A stretch of DNA of 64,000 nt, taken from positions 14,601,631-14,665,630 of the forward strand of contig NC_080571.1 in NCBI RefSeq assembly GCF_030247185.1. Reading direction: 5' to 3'. The position numbers were made by a program, and so were the translations under genes. Positions 45,511 through 58,560 of this stretch are shown one piece after another. How positions within the stretch are numbered: the stretch's first letter is position 1; each line of letters begins with the position of its first letter. Source of the DNA: Malaya genurostris (taxonomy: Eukaryota; Arthropoda; Insecta; Diptera; Culicidae). The notes beneath the pieces were generated by a model. The model did no database searches and was not told where the DNA came from. It saw nothing but the letters and a program-made list of their open reading frames with translations.

Positions 45511-47462
45511 TCTAGCGAACAGCAGATCCCGCATACGCATGGCTGCCAGATGGCTGACTAAACGCTACCAGCTGAAAAAATATGGCTGGCAGACATTCTG
45601 GTGACCGACTGCCTCACCGCTGCCAGATATACAGCTCAAACGATACAACCGTATCCACCAGGATGTTTCCACATTGAAATCTTTGACATTTTCAGCGAAG
45701 GTGAGAAGATGAAAACGCTCGGCTAACTTAAATACAGGCGACTTTGTTTTGTCAAATAGGATTTTACAACCGTCACTGAATCAATTTTGGTAGCCGTCTG
45801 GTGGCCATGGCTGCCCAGGTAGCCAAAACGCTATGCGGGATGGAGAGCTCGGTCACCTATGAAAAAACCCGTTGAAAATTCGGATGCTGGAGATTGTCAG
45901 TCATCAACTATCTCGGACGAGCTGGCTAGGGCTGGTACCACGAATGAAAGATCCAGCTTTGTCACTGTCAACTCGTTGGATAAAGTATAGGATTCGTTCT
46001 AGGACTGCATCCAAACATGCCAGCTACTGGCACTTCTAGCAAACTTGCTCTAAGACAACAGCACTTTTACCAGATTTTAATCTCAAAAAGTTCAAATGTC
46101 TATTGCATTTTTCCAAGCATCATTGCAGGATTCTTATCAGAGCTCCATTAATGTCCTCGCTACTATTCAGCGTGCTGAGTATCGTTTTGGTGATTTGTGT
46201 GTGGTTTTGTATTTCATAGCATCTGATATGTAACTGTCCCGCATTGACGCAACTACGTATTCGGGTTTTTGGTTATCCATACGTGGTTCAATCTGCGTAT
46301 GGTAAGCTAAAATTGAAGGATATTCTAAGGTTTTAGCAGATTCTTTTGCATCCCTAATGGGGTGCCGAACTTACTTCTGCTCGTACATACTTCGAACCGT
46401 TCTGCATTCTTTCGGAAGTGCAGAATGATGTTGCTTTTGTTAAATCTCTAAATCCTTTCGGGGATTATTAAATGTGCATTTTGGCACCTGAAGAGCATTC
46501 AGCATCCTTTCGTGGATGCAGAACGAATTATTTCTTTTTGTTTTGTGCTGTTTCCTCACCACACCACTTCACATTTTCCTTCCATGTTCCTTTTGTCCTT
46601 CCCTTCCCATCAGGGAAATGATCAAAAGCCACGGCCAGCCACTAATTTCCGAATAACTAGAGGAACGTGCTACTTGAATCAATTACTTCTGATTCTTAAT
46701 ATCTCTTATGATACGAGCGTCCTGTCTGGATGTTGTAGAGCGTTTTCTTCACGAACGGATTTATCGGCCACAGAACCGCGTTGTTGTTTTTTATACATAG
46801 TGAACAGCAGAAAAACTTACTCTGAACTTTTATTAGATTATTCTATATGAAAGTTCATTTTCGTAGTCTCGCGTTTGATGAAATCAATGTTCATGATTTC
46901 GACAAATATGAACGAACTTCCAATATATGAAGCTTTTGAGGGCATGATGTTCGCCTAATTTACTTCAGGTACACACGAAAAATCGATGGGTAAATCAATT
47001 CGATATTGTTTTTGTAAACATAAAGTTAGCAATCCGATGTGTGCAGTTGTTTTTTTTTAAATAACAAAGTATATTTAAATTTGATCAGTATCAAACGGAG
47101 AAAACAGATTGGTAAAATGTCATGCGAATTTAACTATGTGATGAAAACCGCAAAATGTTACCGCAAAGACGGTACTCGAACCCGTATATATGTTTTGAAC
47201 ATCTTCAAAGAATTATGACTTTTTAATATCCCATATCCTCTCGCAATTTCATTTTTCACTGGGAAATCTACATTTAGTCTTAAGCAACCGGTATTTTATC
47301 TGTGATGAAACTGTCAGAAATCGCACAAGTAACGGAAAAAACCGGTCGTGCTGTTTATTCTAGTCAGTACTATGAAACATAGGAGGCGTAGAGTAGTTTC
47401 TAAATTTGAATTCAATATCAGCTTCTAAACAATTTTTGTATTGTCATTTCTACATTTCATTA
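45511..47462. other. Non-coding DNA with small TTTCG-loop hairpins
   Basis: No gene supported. 45511-46030 is moderately GC-rich with repeated CTGGCTGCC/GGCTGGCAG words. At 46404-46525 three short hairpins share a CTTTCG-type loop: a CTGCATTC/GAAGTGCAG stem, an AATCC/GGATT stem and a GCATCC/GGATGC stem. Poly-Pyr tracts lie at 46550-46610. Confidence 0.35.
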
Positions 47463-47790
47463 GCAGCCCTTACACAAGACAATATTATTGTCAATACAAG
47501 GAGTATTGACAATACTTTTGATCGTGTAATGGAAATTTCATTGGATTGACGAAAATATTGTCAAAAAATCAAAACTGCCCATCAATCCGACAATACTTTC
47601 TCTCCAGATAGAAACTGTTAAATATGTGCAATGGCCTCTTCTCTCAATATTTTAATATTCATTTGCAATATTTAAAGCACCAAACACTTGAATTTCTCGA
47701 AAAACTCGGACTCTAGTTATCAAACCAATTGGATTGATGTTATTGACAATACTTTGGATTGACAATAATATTGTCACGTGTAAGGGCAGC
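47463..47790. mobile_element. TA-flanked MITE, 328 bp
   Basis: Left end GCAGCCCTTACACAAGACAA and right end (inverted) GCTGCCCTTACACGTGACAA continue together into TATTATTGTCAAT. The inverted repeat covers at least 33 bp and recurs as internal AGTATTGTCAAT words that can form extra hairpins. TA lies outside both ends (47461-47462 and 47791-47792). It has no coding capacity. The TA target suggests mobilisation by a Tc1/mariner-type (or related) transposase, but the ends match none of the elements in this window. Confidence 0.85.
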
Positions 47791-47792
47791 TA

Positions 47793-50700
47793 TTGCTTTT
47801 ATGAACAAAATTTGTATGTGTGCTTTGTTTTTTTTCCATCTACGACTAATCTCGATTACGGTTATGCACATGACACTTCGTTCCGGGTTGTTCAAAACAG
47901 TTGTTTTTTTGGAAAGCCACGAGCTAGTGCCGATAATAGGACATTTGGATATTAACTTTGGAGCTCCGGTTACGCCACAACTAGGCTAATGCAATCATTT
48001 CGAGACCGGCCGAGAATGGCTGACGTGAATTGTATCTGCACCACAGGCGGTACCTGTCAGCCGCTGACTCTAATCCGACAGTATTAACGAGGACATTAAT
48101 GGCTACATGCGTATGCAGATAGGGCTGTTTTGCTAAAGAGATTGGCAGCGATGGGCCTGATGTCGCCGACTAGCATCGCGGCAATCGCAGATAATGATGA
48201 TAGCAGCAATAACCGTAATTAGTTCGAATAAAAACCGCTGGAAACGAGACCGGTGGATGTAATTCGATTAGGCGAGGAGGACTGCGTTCTGCCGACCGCG
48301 ATCCTTGATGGCGACGCGTGTCGGTCTCCGTCAGATGTCCGTATCTTAGTAGGCTAAAATGTTGGAAAACATGACAGCGATTAAAGCGGTGCAGTTGCAT
48401 TTCAAATGACACATCAAATCAAACGAGTGCGGCTTGATTGGACAGAACTACTCATAATAGATAAGAGCAGACGTTAGAAAAAAAAAAAACAGTTCTTCCG
48501 GCGCCGTCGGATTTAGTCTCGACCACCCGAAACGGGTTTATTTTTATTTCTTCAGAGTTATGAAACACGACGGATTTACAATTTTTCCAAGGCAAACGAC
48601 AATCTGCGTGATTCCTTTTTGCAGAAATGATGCAACATTTTTTCTTCTTTTTAATCTATAACAAACGTCTTCTCAGCGTGTCTGCTAATGAGTCTACTTT
48701 GCTGCGACCCCCACAAGACCACGCGGATATTGAGATATTCAAATAAAAGTACCATCATGCGCCTTAAATTGGTTGCCCAGTCAGCAGTGATGGCCACAGG
48801 AGCGCAGCGGGGATCAGATAGATTTACGAGTACAAACGAAATAGTAGTAAATCAACATGCTCAGTCACCCCCGGAGGCTCGACAAATTCCTCTGTTTCGA
48901 AGTTCTATTGAAAAACCTAGAAGAGACGACACGGACGATGAACGACAGGTTTCCGCATGTGATCCCTTACTGCTGGCACATCAGACCCGCGGATAATAAA
49001 TTCAATTTCCTCATAAAGACCGCTGCCGTTGAGTTGAGTTGAGTGGAGTTGAACTGAGACGATGATTTACATGCAACGCCAGGCAACGCGCACGATCTTC
49101 GACAATCAGAATCTGTTTGTTCGGTAAGAAAATCGTGAGTGCCGTGTTTTGACGGTAATGGACGACGCTAAATGTTCTGAAATGTAGGGATTTCGTGTGC
49201 AGTTTTCGTTATTTTTTTCCCACGACAAACTATGAACTACATTCCGTGCTGTGTCGACCAGTCAGTCAAGTTCTGATCTATCGTCGGGAAGAAGACGATG
49301 TCTTCTTTTTATGTGCGCATCATAATCCACGAGAACGAACATGCAGCGACATTGCTGACTAATTAGCTCAACGAATATTTGACAGTTGCGGACGCTCGGA
49401 GTCAAATCATCGCAATCTCAGTAGGCTGTTCGCCGTGCAGCGTTTGTTTTGGCATTCAGTTAAAAAAAAAAACATCACCAGCCAGGGCTGACAATAATCA
49501 ACTCAGTACTTCATCATCACCGAGTTCAGCTCACCTGCAAATCGGTTTCAAAAGCATCGCTGAACGAGTTGAGTAACTGGGACCCATTTGTATAGAGAAA
49601 ACATCGTCTCAACATCGTAGTGTCAAGCAATCAGCAGATGAGCGCTGACTGCTCATCAAATATTAGAACCCACTGAGAGACGATTTGTGAGTTGTGATTT
49701 GATGTGTTTGTACATCAACACATTGAATCAGATTCTTATGAAACTGTCTCGCTTGTATTCCCCACCCACCAGAGTTGTCATGGGCGGCCAATGTTCGAAT
49801 CGATGCTATTTCAATCAATTTCTCAAGACATGTTCTCGCATGCTGAAGAACGCATTCGTTTCAGTAGCCAGTTGTGTTTAGCTCGAGACATGAAATTGAA
49901 TCGTTTATGGTATACATAACACTACGGTTCGACATTTGTTTTAGTACATTAAGGCTCGTGTTCGTTTTGAGTACCAGCAAAAACAAAACCGAAAATCTGG
50001 GTTGTGTTGGCAGCTCTGTGGTTTAAGAATACACTCACCGGTGTAGCTCGGTACAGTGATGCTAAACTCAGTACTCACTTCTTAAAACTAGGAATGAGAG
50101 TTAAATGCTATGAAATCAAAACTGAGAACCATCAATACCATCATAATTTGATGTCAGCGGTGCTCTGTATAGGTGAGTGTGTTTGTTTAAATCAGCGATG
50201 ATTTTCATCTTTACCATCATTTTTCGGATTGCATCGTAAATCATGTGGTGAGCTGATGAATAGAAAAAATCAAATCTTATGAGCGAGTTTTTGCCACCCT
50301 TGTCACCAGCACCAGCTGGCGCCGAGAGTTTCCTGTGTTTCACGTCAGCAGAATGTTCGGATAGTATCTGAATCCCATTCCGGTGCGAAGTGCTTTGCTT
50401 TCGCTTTTTTTTTACTCCGAAACGTTAATTGATTGAAGGATGGATAATGGAACGGGTTTGTGTCATCCCTCCCGTGTGTGTGTGCATCGCAATGAGCCGG
50501 AGCCGGCCGATTGGTGTGCAGTTGGCCAAAGTGCAGTTGATTTACGCCGAAGATGACTTGGTTGTAAATCATCGTCATTCATGATGCAGCAGCAGCAGCA
50601 GAGGGCTCTTTCCGATGTGATCTCCGCCATCAACCGGTGCTCGGACTGCACAACTCCGGTGAGATAATAAACTTTCATTAGACCACGCTACGTTATTTAG

Positions 50701-51645
50701 GTATGCAGAAGTGGCGCGGACTGGAGCGGACGACCGGCGGATGCTTCTGGTTCGCAGCTCAGCTCCGCACGTAGCATTAAATATAATCTTCATTTATAAT
50801 CTATAATCGTTTCCAGCGATTCAGCAGACAAGACCCACTACCCAACGGTGGTAGTGCCTCCGATCCACCGAGGTTCCAGGTTACCATTTCTTCCTTCTCG
50901 CTAACGACACTTGTACTACCTCACGCAAGTATTAGCAAACATGTATTTTCTGCGCAGCTGCCATTTGCCGGGGCAGCCGTTTTATTTCTCCTCCATTAGG
51001 AAAATATATTGCCCTCATGCCGTGGTTGTTTGGCGCTAGGCTCAAGTGGTTGCTCGGAGCATTTTTTTTTTTAGCTGGACCAGTTTGAACTGTTTCTATC
51101 TTATCGACAGCACACCCGGGACCATCTTTAGCATCCAGCAACCATTCTGCCGTCAGCCAGCAACCAAACGACCAACAAGATCATCTGCGACGGGCTTGTT
51201 GAGGCCGTTTCGGTTCGGCCGGGTCCGAGATAGGGAATTTATAGCCCACGCGGGCGACGATCCACGCAAAGTTGCATCCTCTTCTAATCATAACCATCAT
51301 AACATACATATTTATTCACTATCTTCGGCGAGCAGGATTAGTCGAGGGCCGTAGGGGCAGGTGATAATCTACAGCAGATAAAGTGGCATTGGGTGTCCAT
51401 TTCTGGTGGAAAGGGCTTCTGGCTTCTGGTGCATAATGTTGATGTGAGAATGAGTAGCCGGGATTAGGGGCTATCGGGAGATTAACGACATAGTTTGCGC
51501 TGGTACCGGTCCGTGGACGTCGCTTCGTCAAGCGAAACTTTCCAAGCTGCACGAAAAGACGTAAATCTATTCCAAATAAATAATCCGACTGCAGAATTAA
51601 TGCACTTGGATGCTATAATTTTTTGTTTCAATTCTTGCTTATATG
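47793..51645. other. Low-repeat, more GC-rich DNA; possible regulatory region or 5' exons
   Basis: This 3.8 kb differs from its neighbours: higher GC, few recognisable repeats, and isolated homeodomain-type cores (GTAATTAG near 48215, CTAATTAG near 49361). A CAGCAGCAG run lies at 50586-50600 and CT/GT-rich stretches at 50460-50490. Many short open frames occur on both strands but none has a domain or paired splice sites. It could hold upstream exons, a promoter or enhancers of the minus-strand zinc-finger gene. That is inference from composition and position only. Confidence 0.3.
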
Positions 51646-52574
51646 GAATACTAGCTGACCCGTCGAACTTCAGTTCAGGATTATTTTAATTCGAAGCAAT
51701 AGAAATAGTTGATGTTATAAAATATCAAAAATCTTTGGTTGAGTTAAGCTTAAAAATAGTTCTGACTGTGTTCTTTTAAATGTGAGGTAACTGCATTAGA
51801 AACATCCAGGTCCAGGTTTGACCTGGGCGCTTGTCGTTGTTTCCAATAATCACTACTGTCACTCCGGTTATTAAATCGATAAACTTGCTCACCAACCAGA
51901 AGTTTATGATCTGCTCTTGGTTATGGTACTGGTACACCGCAGTAGGTTTTATCTTTTGTCCTTTTGAATCTGATATTCTTCACAATAATCATGAATACAG
52001 TCCTAATCTGTTAATTATTGTGAAGAATATCAAATCATTTTAGGTTGGAGTTACAAAATAATTGATAAACTAAAATCGAAATTGATTTCATTAGTCTATT
52101 TGCTAATGTTTTATCACCTAAATCAAATCTGTTTGTGAGGGGATAATTTCATCCGAATATATAAAAAAATATTGAATATCACGCTGATTCGATTCTTCAA
52201 TAGCAAAATGATATTTATTATTCCTTTTTGTGCAAAAGTTCATACTGAATAAAACGATACGATATTTTTAACGCATTACAAAACCAAAACCGTCGGAAGT
52301 GCAAGAGGAATCAAGTGGATGACATCATTATGGCCTGCTGTAATTGGTCGTGAAAACATAGGTCGATTCTAACCAATTCTTCAATGGTATGCTATTGAAA
52401 TACTGAAACGACGTTTCCAAACATGTTTGAGTTAAATGTTTCCGAATCGATTGATAGTTGAATTATATAAATCCATCAAAAAATGACTGATTTATTATCG
52501 TTCAAAATTAGCACAGGGAAAAGGTTAGTTTTGTATTTTTTAATTGACATTCGGCTCCGTATAATTAAGAGTAA
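51646..52574. other. AT-rich DNA starting with a common insect repeat motif
   Basis: ACTAGCTGACCCGTCGAACT at 51651-51670 resembles a motif I recall from dispersed repeats in many insects (CTAGCTGACCCGGCGAAC). A degraded element probably extends from here, but its end is not identifiable. An inverted pair, TTCTTCACAATAAT (51974-51987) and ATTATTGTGAAGAA (52014-52027), flanks about 26 bp. No gene. Confidence 0.35.
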
Positions 52575-55500
52575 GCCTTTTTTATAATGTCAAAACTTAC
52601 GAAAAAAAAATTCTTACAAAAAGCTTCTACCGAAAACATTCTTACAAAATACTTCTTTTAAAATCATTAACATAAACCTTCTTACAGAAAACCTCTAACA
52701 AAAATCTTCGAACCCAAAACTTTTTACAATACACTTTTCCCGAAAAAAAAACATCATGAAAACACTTCCAAAAATTATTTACAAAAAATTGCTTTCACAT
52801 AACTTCCAACTTGAAACTTCTATCAAAAAATTCCTACAAAAATCTTGATACAAAAACTTTACACGAAAAAAAAACTTCTTACCAAAAATCTTTTCACAAA
52901 AAATTGAACGAAAAATTTTTTACAGAAAAAATTTTCCGAAAAAATGTACTGAAAACTGCTTACAAAAAACTTTTTTCAAATAATAGCAAAAATATTTAAA
53001 TTTTTACAGAAAAAATTTTTCGAAAAAATGTACTGAAAACTGCTTACAAAAAACTTTTTTCAAATAATAGCAAAAATAGTTTTTATAAAAACTTCCAACA
53101 GGAAACTTGTTCCAAAAATCTTCTAACAAAAAATGTCCGACTGAAAATAATCAAGTAAAACTTAACAAAAACTTTTTACTAGTAACGTTTTATGAAAAAC
53201 TTTCAAAAAAACTCCTTGCTAAATGCTTGCAACGAAAACCTTTTTATCAAATAGTTTTTACCAAAACCTTCTCACACAATACTTCTTTTAAAAAACATTT
53301 TTTTTTTAAAATAGCTTCTAATAAAAAAAAATTTAACAAAAACTTCTTACAAAACTCTTTCTACCAAAAACTTCTAACAAAAGGCTTTTTACAAAAAACT
53401 ATTAACGAAAGGACATTTACCGAAAATCTTCTTACACAAAACTTTCTACAATAAACTTTTCCCAAAAAACATCTTACAAAAACCTTCAGCAAAAATTGCT
53501 AACAAAAAATTTCTTTCGAAAAATTTGTTACTAAAAATCTTTATAAAAAAAATCTTACAAAAATTTCCTATGAAAAACTTTTAACCAAAAACTTTTTACA
53601 AATTCTTCTAACAAAAGGATTTTACAGAAAACTTCTTGCAAAAAACTTCTAACCAAATAAAACTTCTTTTACAAATTTTCCAAAAATATCTTTCATCTAT
53701 AAGCTTTTCTCAAAAAAATACAATCTTCCAACGAAAAAGTTGTTTACAAAAAACTTCTAACTAAAACTCAGAAAATTCTCACAAAAAACTTCATACGAAG
53801 AACTTTTTGCCAAAAATCTCCTACAAATAACTTTCAATCAAAAACTTTTCACAAAAATCTTATAAAAAACTTCTAACAAAAAAATCGTACAGAAAACTTC
53901 TTACAAAAAACTTGTAGAAAGAAAAAACTTCACAAAAGCTTCTAGCAAAATTCTTCCTACAAAAATTTCTTAAAACAAATCAAAATTCAAAAATCTGCCA
54001 ATAAAAGAATTTTTTTCTAAAATCTTCGTACTAAAAAAATAAAAATTAATTTAAAATACTTTCAAATTCTTTATGTGAAAAGTAAAAACTTCAACGAAAA
54101 ACTTTGGACCAACAATTTTTTACAAAAAATATCTTGCAAAACACTTTTAACAACGAAATTCTCACAAAAAACTTCCTCAGAAAAACTTCTTACAATAAAC
54201 TGTTGACAAAAAAAAATTTTCCATAAAATTTTAGCAATAATAACAAATTATTTTTTTCAAAACTTCTAACAAGTAACTTCCAAAAATTTTCTTACAAAAG
54301 ATTTCCAATATGAATACAAAAAAAAAAAAGATTTCCAATAAAAAACTATCCCAAAAAACTTTCCACGAAAAACTTAACAAACAGCTTCTTACAAAAAACT
54401 TCTAACAAAACAACTTTTTACCAAAAACTTCTCACGAGTAGAATCCTTACTAAATGTTTGTTACAAAATACTTCTTGCAAACCTTTTTCCTTAGAAAGAA
54501 GCTCACAAGAAAAGTACAAAAACATTCTCACAACACACTTTTTACAAAAAAAGTTCCTACAAAAAACTTTCAACCAAAAACTTCTAACAAAAGGAAGTTT
54601 TCTGTAAACTTCTTAAAAAAACTTCTAACAAAAAAAACTTCTTACAAAAAAAACTTCCTGAATAATCTTATTCGAAACTTTTTACTATACACTTTTCACA
54701 AAAAAATACAAAAATCTTTAAACGAAAAAATTGTTTACAAAAAACTTTTTACTAAAACTTTTCTTAGAAAATTCTTACAAAAAACTTTATACGAAAAACT
54801 TTTTACCAAAAATCTCCTACAAAAAACTGTTAATCAAAAACTTTCTACGAAAATCCTTTAAAAAGTTTTAACAAAAAAGTCATACAGAAAACTTCTTACA
54901 AAAAAACTTCCAGCAAAAAAAACTTCACCAAAGTTTCTAACAAAAATTCTTCCTACAAAAAATTTCTAAACACAACATTTAAAAATAAAAATGTTTACGA
55001 AAATATTCTTACAAAATTGTCTTACAACGAATTTCTTTTAAAAAACTTCCTACAAAAATCTTCTTAAGCAAAACTTTTTACAAAACGTTTTTTGAAAAAA
55101 GAAAAAACAAAAATCTTCCAACAAAATAACTGTTTACTAAAAACAACAACAAAATTCTCACAAAATACTTCCTCCAAAAAACTTCTTACAAAAAACTGCT
55201 AACAAAAAAAATTTTCAAATATTTTAACAATAATAATTACAAAATTATTTTTTACAAAAACGTTCTAGCAAGAAACTATTTCCAAAAACCTTCTTACAAC
55301 AAATTTCCAACGATAAAAATACTTAACAAACACGTACTTACAAAGAACTTCTTAAAACAAACTTCTAACAAAAAAACTTCCTACAAAAAAACTTCCTGAA
55401 TAATTTAATTCGAAACTTTTTACTATACACTTTTCTTAAAAAAATCTTCCAGCGCAAAAATTGTTTACAAAAAACTTTTTACTAAAACTTCTTTTAAAAA

Positions 55501-57340
55501 ATTCTTACAAAAAATTTTATGCGAAAAACTTTTTACCAAAAATTTACTACAAAAAACTTTTTACAAAAATCCTTCAAAAACTTATAACAAAAAAGTCATA
55601 CAGAAAACTTCCTACAAAAAACTTCCAGCAAAAAAAACTTCACCAAAGTTTCTAACAAAATTCTTCCTGCAAAAAATTTCTAAACACAAAATTTCAAAAT
55701 AAAAATGTTTACGAAATTGTCTTACAATAAACTTCTTTTAAAAAATTTCCTATAAAAATTTTCTTACACAAAACTTTTTACAATACGTTTTTCCCAAAAA
55801 AATTTACAAAAATCTTACAATAATTGTTTACTCAAAATTAAAAACGTCTCACTAAAAACTTAAATTAAAAACTTTATTAAAAACTTCTCACTGAAAACTT
55901 TTATCAAAAATTTTTTTCAAATTCTGTATGAGAAAGGCAAAAACTTCATACGAGAAACTTTTTACAAAAAACTTCTGGCAAAAAACTTTTCACAACCGAA
56001 TTTTCACTAAAATCTACCTCCAAAAAACTTCTTACAAAAAACTGTTAACACCAAAAATTTCCAAATAATTATAGCAATAATAACAAAAATAATTTTTACA
56101 AAAACGTTCTAGCAAGAAACTGCTTCCAAAAATTTTCTTACAATTAAATTTCCAACGAAAAAAACTTAACAAATACGCACTTACAAATAACTTGTAACAA
56201 AGCAACTTTTTACCAAAAACTGCTCCCGAGAAGAATTCTTACCAAAAGCTTGTTACAAAACAGTTCTTGCAAAACATTTTTTCCCGAAAAAATCTCGAAA
56301 AAAACGTTTTACAAAAACAACAATATTCTTACAACACGATCCTACAGAAACTTCTAAAAACATAATTTATAATTTTATAATTCTTATAAAAACATTTTTT
56401 TGCGCAAAGTTTTTGACACAAACTTTCATAAAAAAAACTTATAGCAATTATTTAACAAAAAACTAAAAACCTCTTTCATAAACCTTTTTACATAAAATTT
56501 ATTATATAAATCTTTTTACAAAATAAGCCCTACAAAAAAATTTAAACTGAAAACTTTCTACAAAACAAAAACTACTAGCGTGAATCTTTTTACAAAACAC
56601 TTTTTACAAACAACTTCTTGTGAAAAACAACAGTACCTTTTACAAAAAGATTTTCACAAAAAAGCTTCACACGAAATAATTCTTACAATTTTTTTTATAA
56701 AAAAACTTCTAGCAGGAAATTTTCTGCAAAAAAGTGGTTCCCAAAAACAAGTTTTTAAACGAAATCTTCATAAATAAACTTCCAAAAATTTTTTTTCATA
56801 ATATTTCTTTCGAAAAACTTATTACATATACCTTTCATCTTTTTCTTGTTTAGATTATAGAGGTTTTAACCCTAGAGTCATTCGCCTCTTCGGGTCAGAA
56901 GTGCGTGAAAGGTATTGATTTTTCCATCACGCTATACCCGTATCAAACTTCTTGTCATAACTTTGTGTTGGAAACTCATTACAAACTCTACTTACAAAAA
57001 ACGTCTTACTAAAATAGGTACTTCTAACTAAAAATTCATACGAAAATCTTTTATAGAAAACTTGTAGAAAATAATACTTTCTAAAAAAAATCGCACTGAG
57101 AGAAAATACATTCCATTTAGTTACACTTCACTTAAAGATATTTTTAAAAATATTTCGCCACTAATGTCACGAAATAGTAACAGACAGAGATACTATTACT
57201 ATTCGGTGTAATACTTGCCACTGTTATCAGTATATTAATTCTAAGGCTGTGACTTTTTTTCTATCCAAAATTGCTTGCATAAACCTGTTGACGAAAAAGT
57301 TACCAAAAAATTTCTTACAAAAAACCTTCAAAAAAAAAAG
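52575..57340. repeat. Large degenerate minisatellite, ~13-14-bp unit (about 4.8 kb)
   Basis: Almost the whole stretch is variants of AAAAACTTCTTAC and AAAAACTTCTAAC in head-to-tail order, strongly A-rich on the plus strand. Above the short unit there is higher-order structure. A block containing CATACAGAAAAC, AACTTCACCAAAG and AATTCTTCCTRCAAAAA recurs near 53900, 54890 and 55600. A block beginning TTCTARCAAGAAACT recurs near 55267 and 56106. An 80-bp unit (about 52917-53000) is repeated directly at 53003-53082 almost unchanged. A short non-repeat island lies at 56843-56965. Lys/Asn/Phe-rich open frames here merely translate the repeat. Confidence 0.9.
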
Positions 57341-58260
57341 CGGGTGAATAATGTCACAGACATAACTGGAGGACGTGAATATGAAAAGAAATGATAACTA
57401 ATCGTTTCTTGATTGCGCGTATTTCGAAACTTTTACAGCTTCATTTCCAGAATTGTAACAGTGCATTCATAATAAAGGTTGCCTTATTGGTGACAAACAT
57501 TTTCTACCACACAATTAAACAAAACGGAATAAATGAGAACAAAAAAATGGTGCCATACAAAATTTTGATGTCGATTATTTCATTTCGTATTTGCATCCTT
57601 CATTCAGAAGGGTCAAATTGTGAAATTTTCTATGCTGGCTTTATTCGCACTTGTTTGGTGCGAATCTCGCACTGCGAAAAGTGCACAAAGCGAATCAAAG
57701 TATTCTAGATTTGCAATCTTTATAGTTCAGTGAATAACATTTGGAACCATTATAAGGGCTGATTTTGCCTAATGTTCTCCATCGTTGTCCACTTTTTATT
57801 GAATTTTGCTACAATGCAAACTACCAACCGCAATCGATCATCTTTTAAGAGAAACTAGCTAAGCAAACGTTCCGCTATTGATTCCGTACTGTACTGAATT
57901 CTTGATAATGGAACTGGAACTGAGCTCTGGACCTGAACCAACCGGAATGATGCAATTGCTTTACTTCCTGCTCAGTCAGCTGCGCAGGCTAGAATGAACG
58001 AAAGTAAGTAATACCTACCCAGGCACGACAAAGGTGTCATGAGATTTTTTTTTGTACTCATTGATACCAAACATTTCTGAAAACTTACGTTGGGACATGA
58101 TTGTGATTGTGTCATACAACTGAAAAATGCTGTAAAAAACTGATGATCATATTTCCGACATGTAGCAAAAATTATGTTGATTCGTTAGATACAACAAGAG
58201 ATATTCACGATCAAAAATTTATCACACTCTCAGAGGGTAAAGTGGGTCGTATTCACGACA
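57341..58260. other. Non-repeat interval within the minisatellite
   Basis: Begins with the dispersed word GACATAACTGGAGGACGTGA (57359-57378), shared with 18.4 and 40.5 kb, so an element probably inserted here and split the array, which resumes at about 58265. The open frame 57391-57708 has no domain signature. No gene supported. Confidence 0.4.
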
Positions 58261-58437
58261 AAATAAAAAAGTTTTTTACAAAATGATAATTACAATAAAA
58301 GATTTCATAACGACAATTTTTTGGTCTACGAAAAACTTCTTACAATTTTTTTGCAAAATTCTTCTTACTAAAAACATTCTACAAAAAAAACTTTACAGAA
58401 AAAAATCTCTTACAAAAAAAAAACTTACAACTTGCAA
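58261..58437. repeat. Minisatellite, continuation
   Basis: The same ACTTCTTACAAAA-type units as 52575-57340 reappear (58265-58437) after the intervening 0.9 kb and stop abruptly at a mariner fragment. Confidence 0.75.
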
Positions 58438-58560
58438 AAGTGTCGTTTTCCATCATGGCAACGCACGGTCGCACACTTCTTTGGTAGCTCGCCAAAAATG
58501 GATGCTGAATTAGGAATTAATGTGACATTCACCATGTAGTCCTGATTTGGTACATCATCG
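58430..58560 (+). pseudogene. Short mariner transposase fragment
   Basis: The frame at 58441-58513 encodes SVVFHHGNARSHTSLVARQK, the region of the second catalytic Asp of mariner transposases, where the usual HDNARPH reads HGNARSH (Asp to Gly). After a stop, a shifted frame near 58535 suggests the SPDL motif. Only about 40 codons remain. It abuts the minisatellite with no visible terminal repeat. Confidence 0.65.

Noticed and set aside
52811..56777. Several Lys/Asn/Phe-rich open frames of 60-135 codons in one direction
   Set aside because: They are translations of the ACTTCTTACAAAA-type minisatellite; no start context, domain or splice signal supports a gene.
52575..57340. Short regularly repeated units suggesting a CRISPR-like array
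   Set aside because: Units are contiguous and degenerate with no unique spacers, and the sequence is clearly eukaryotic.
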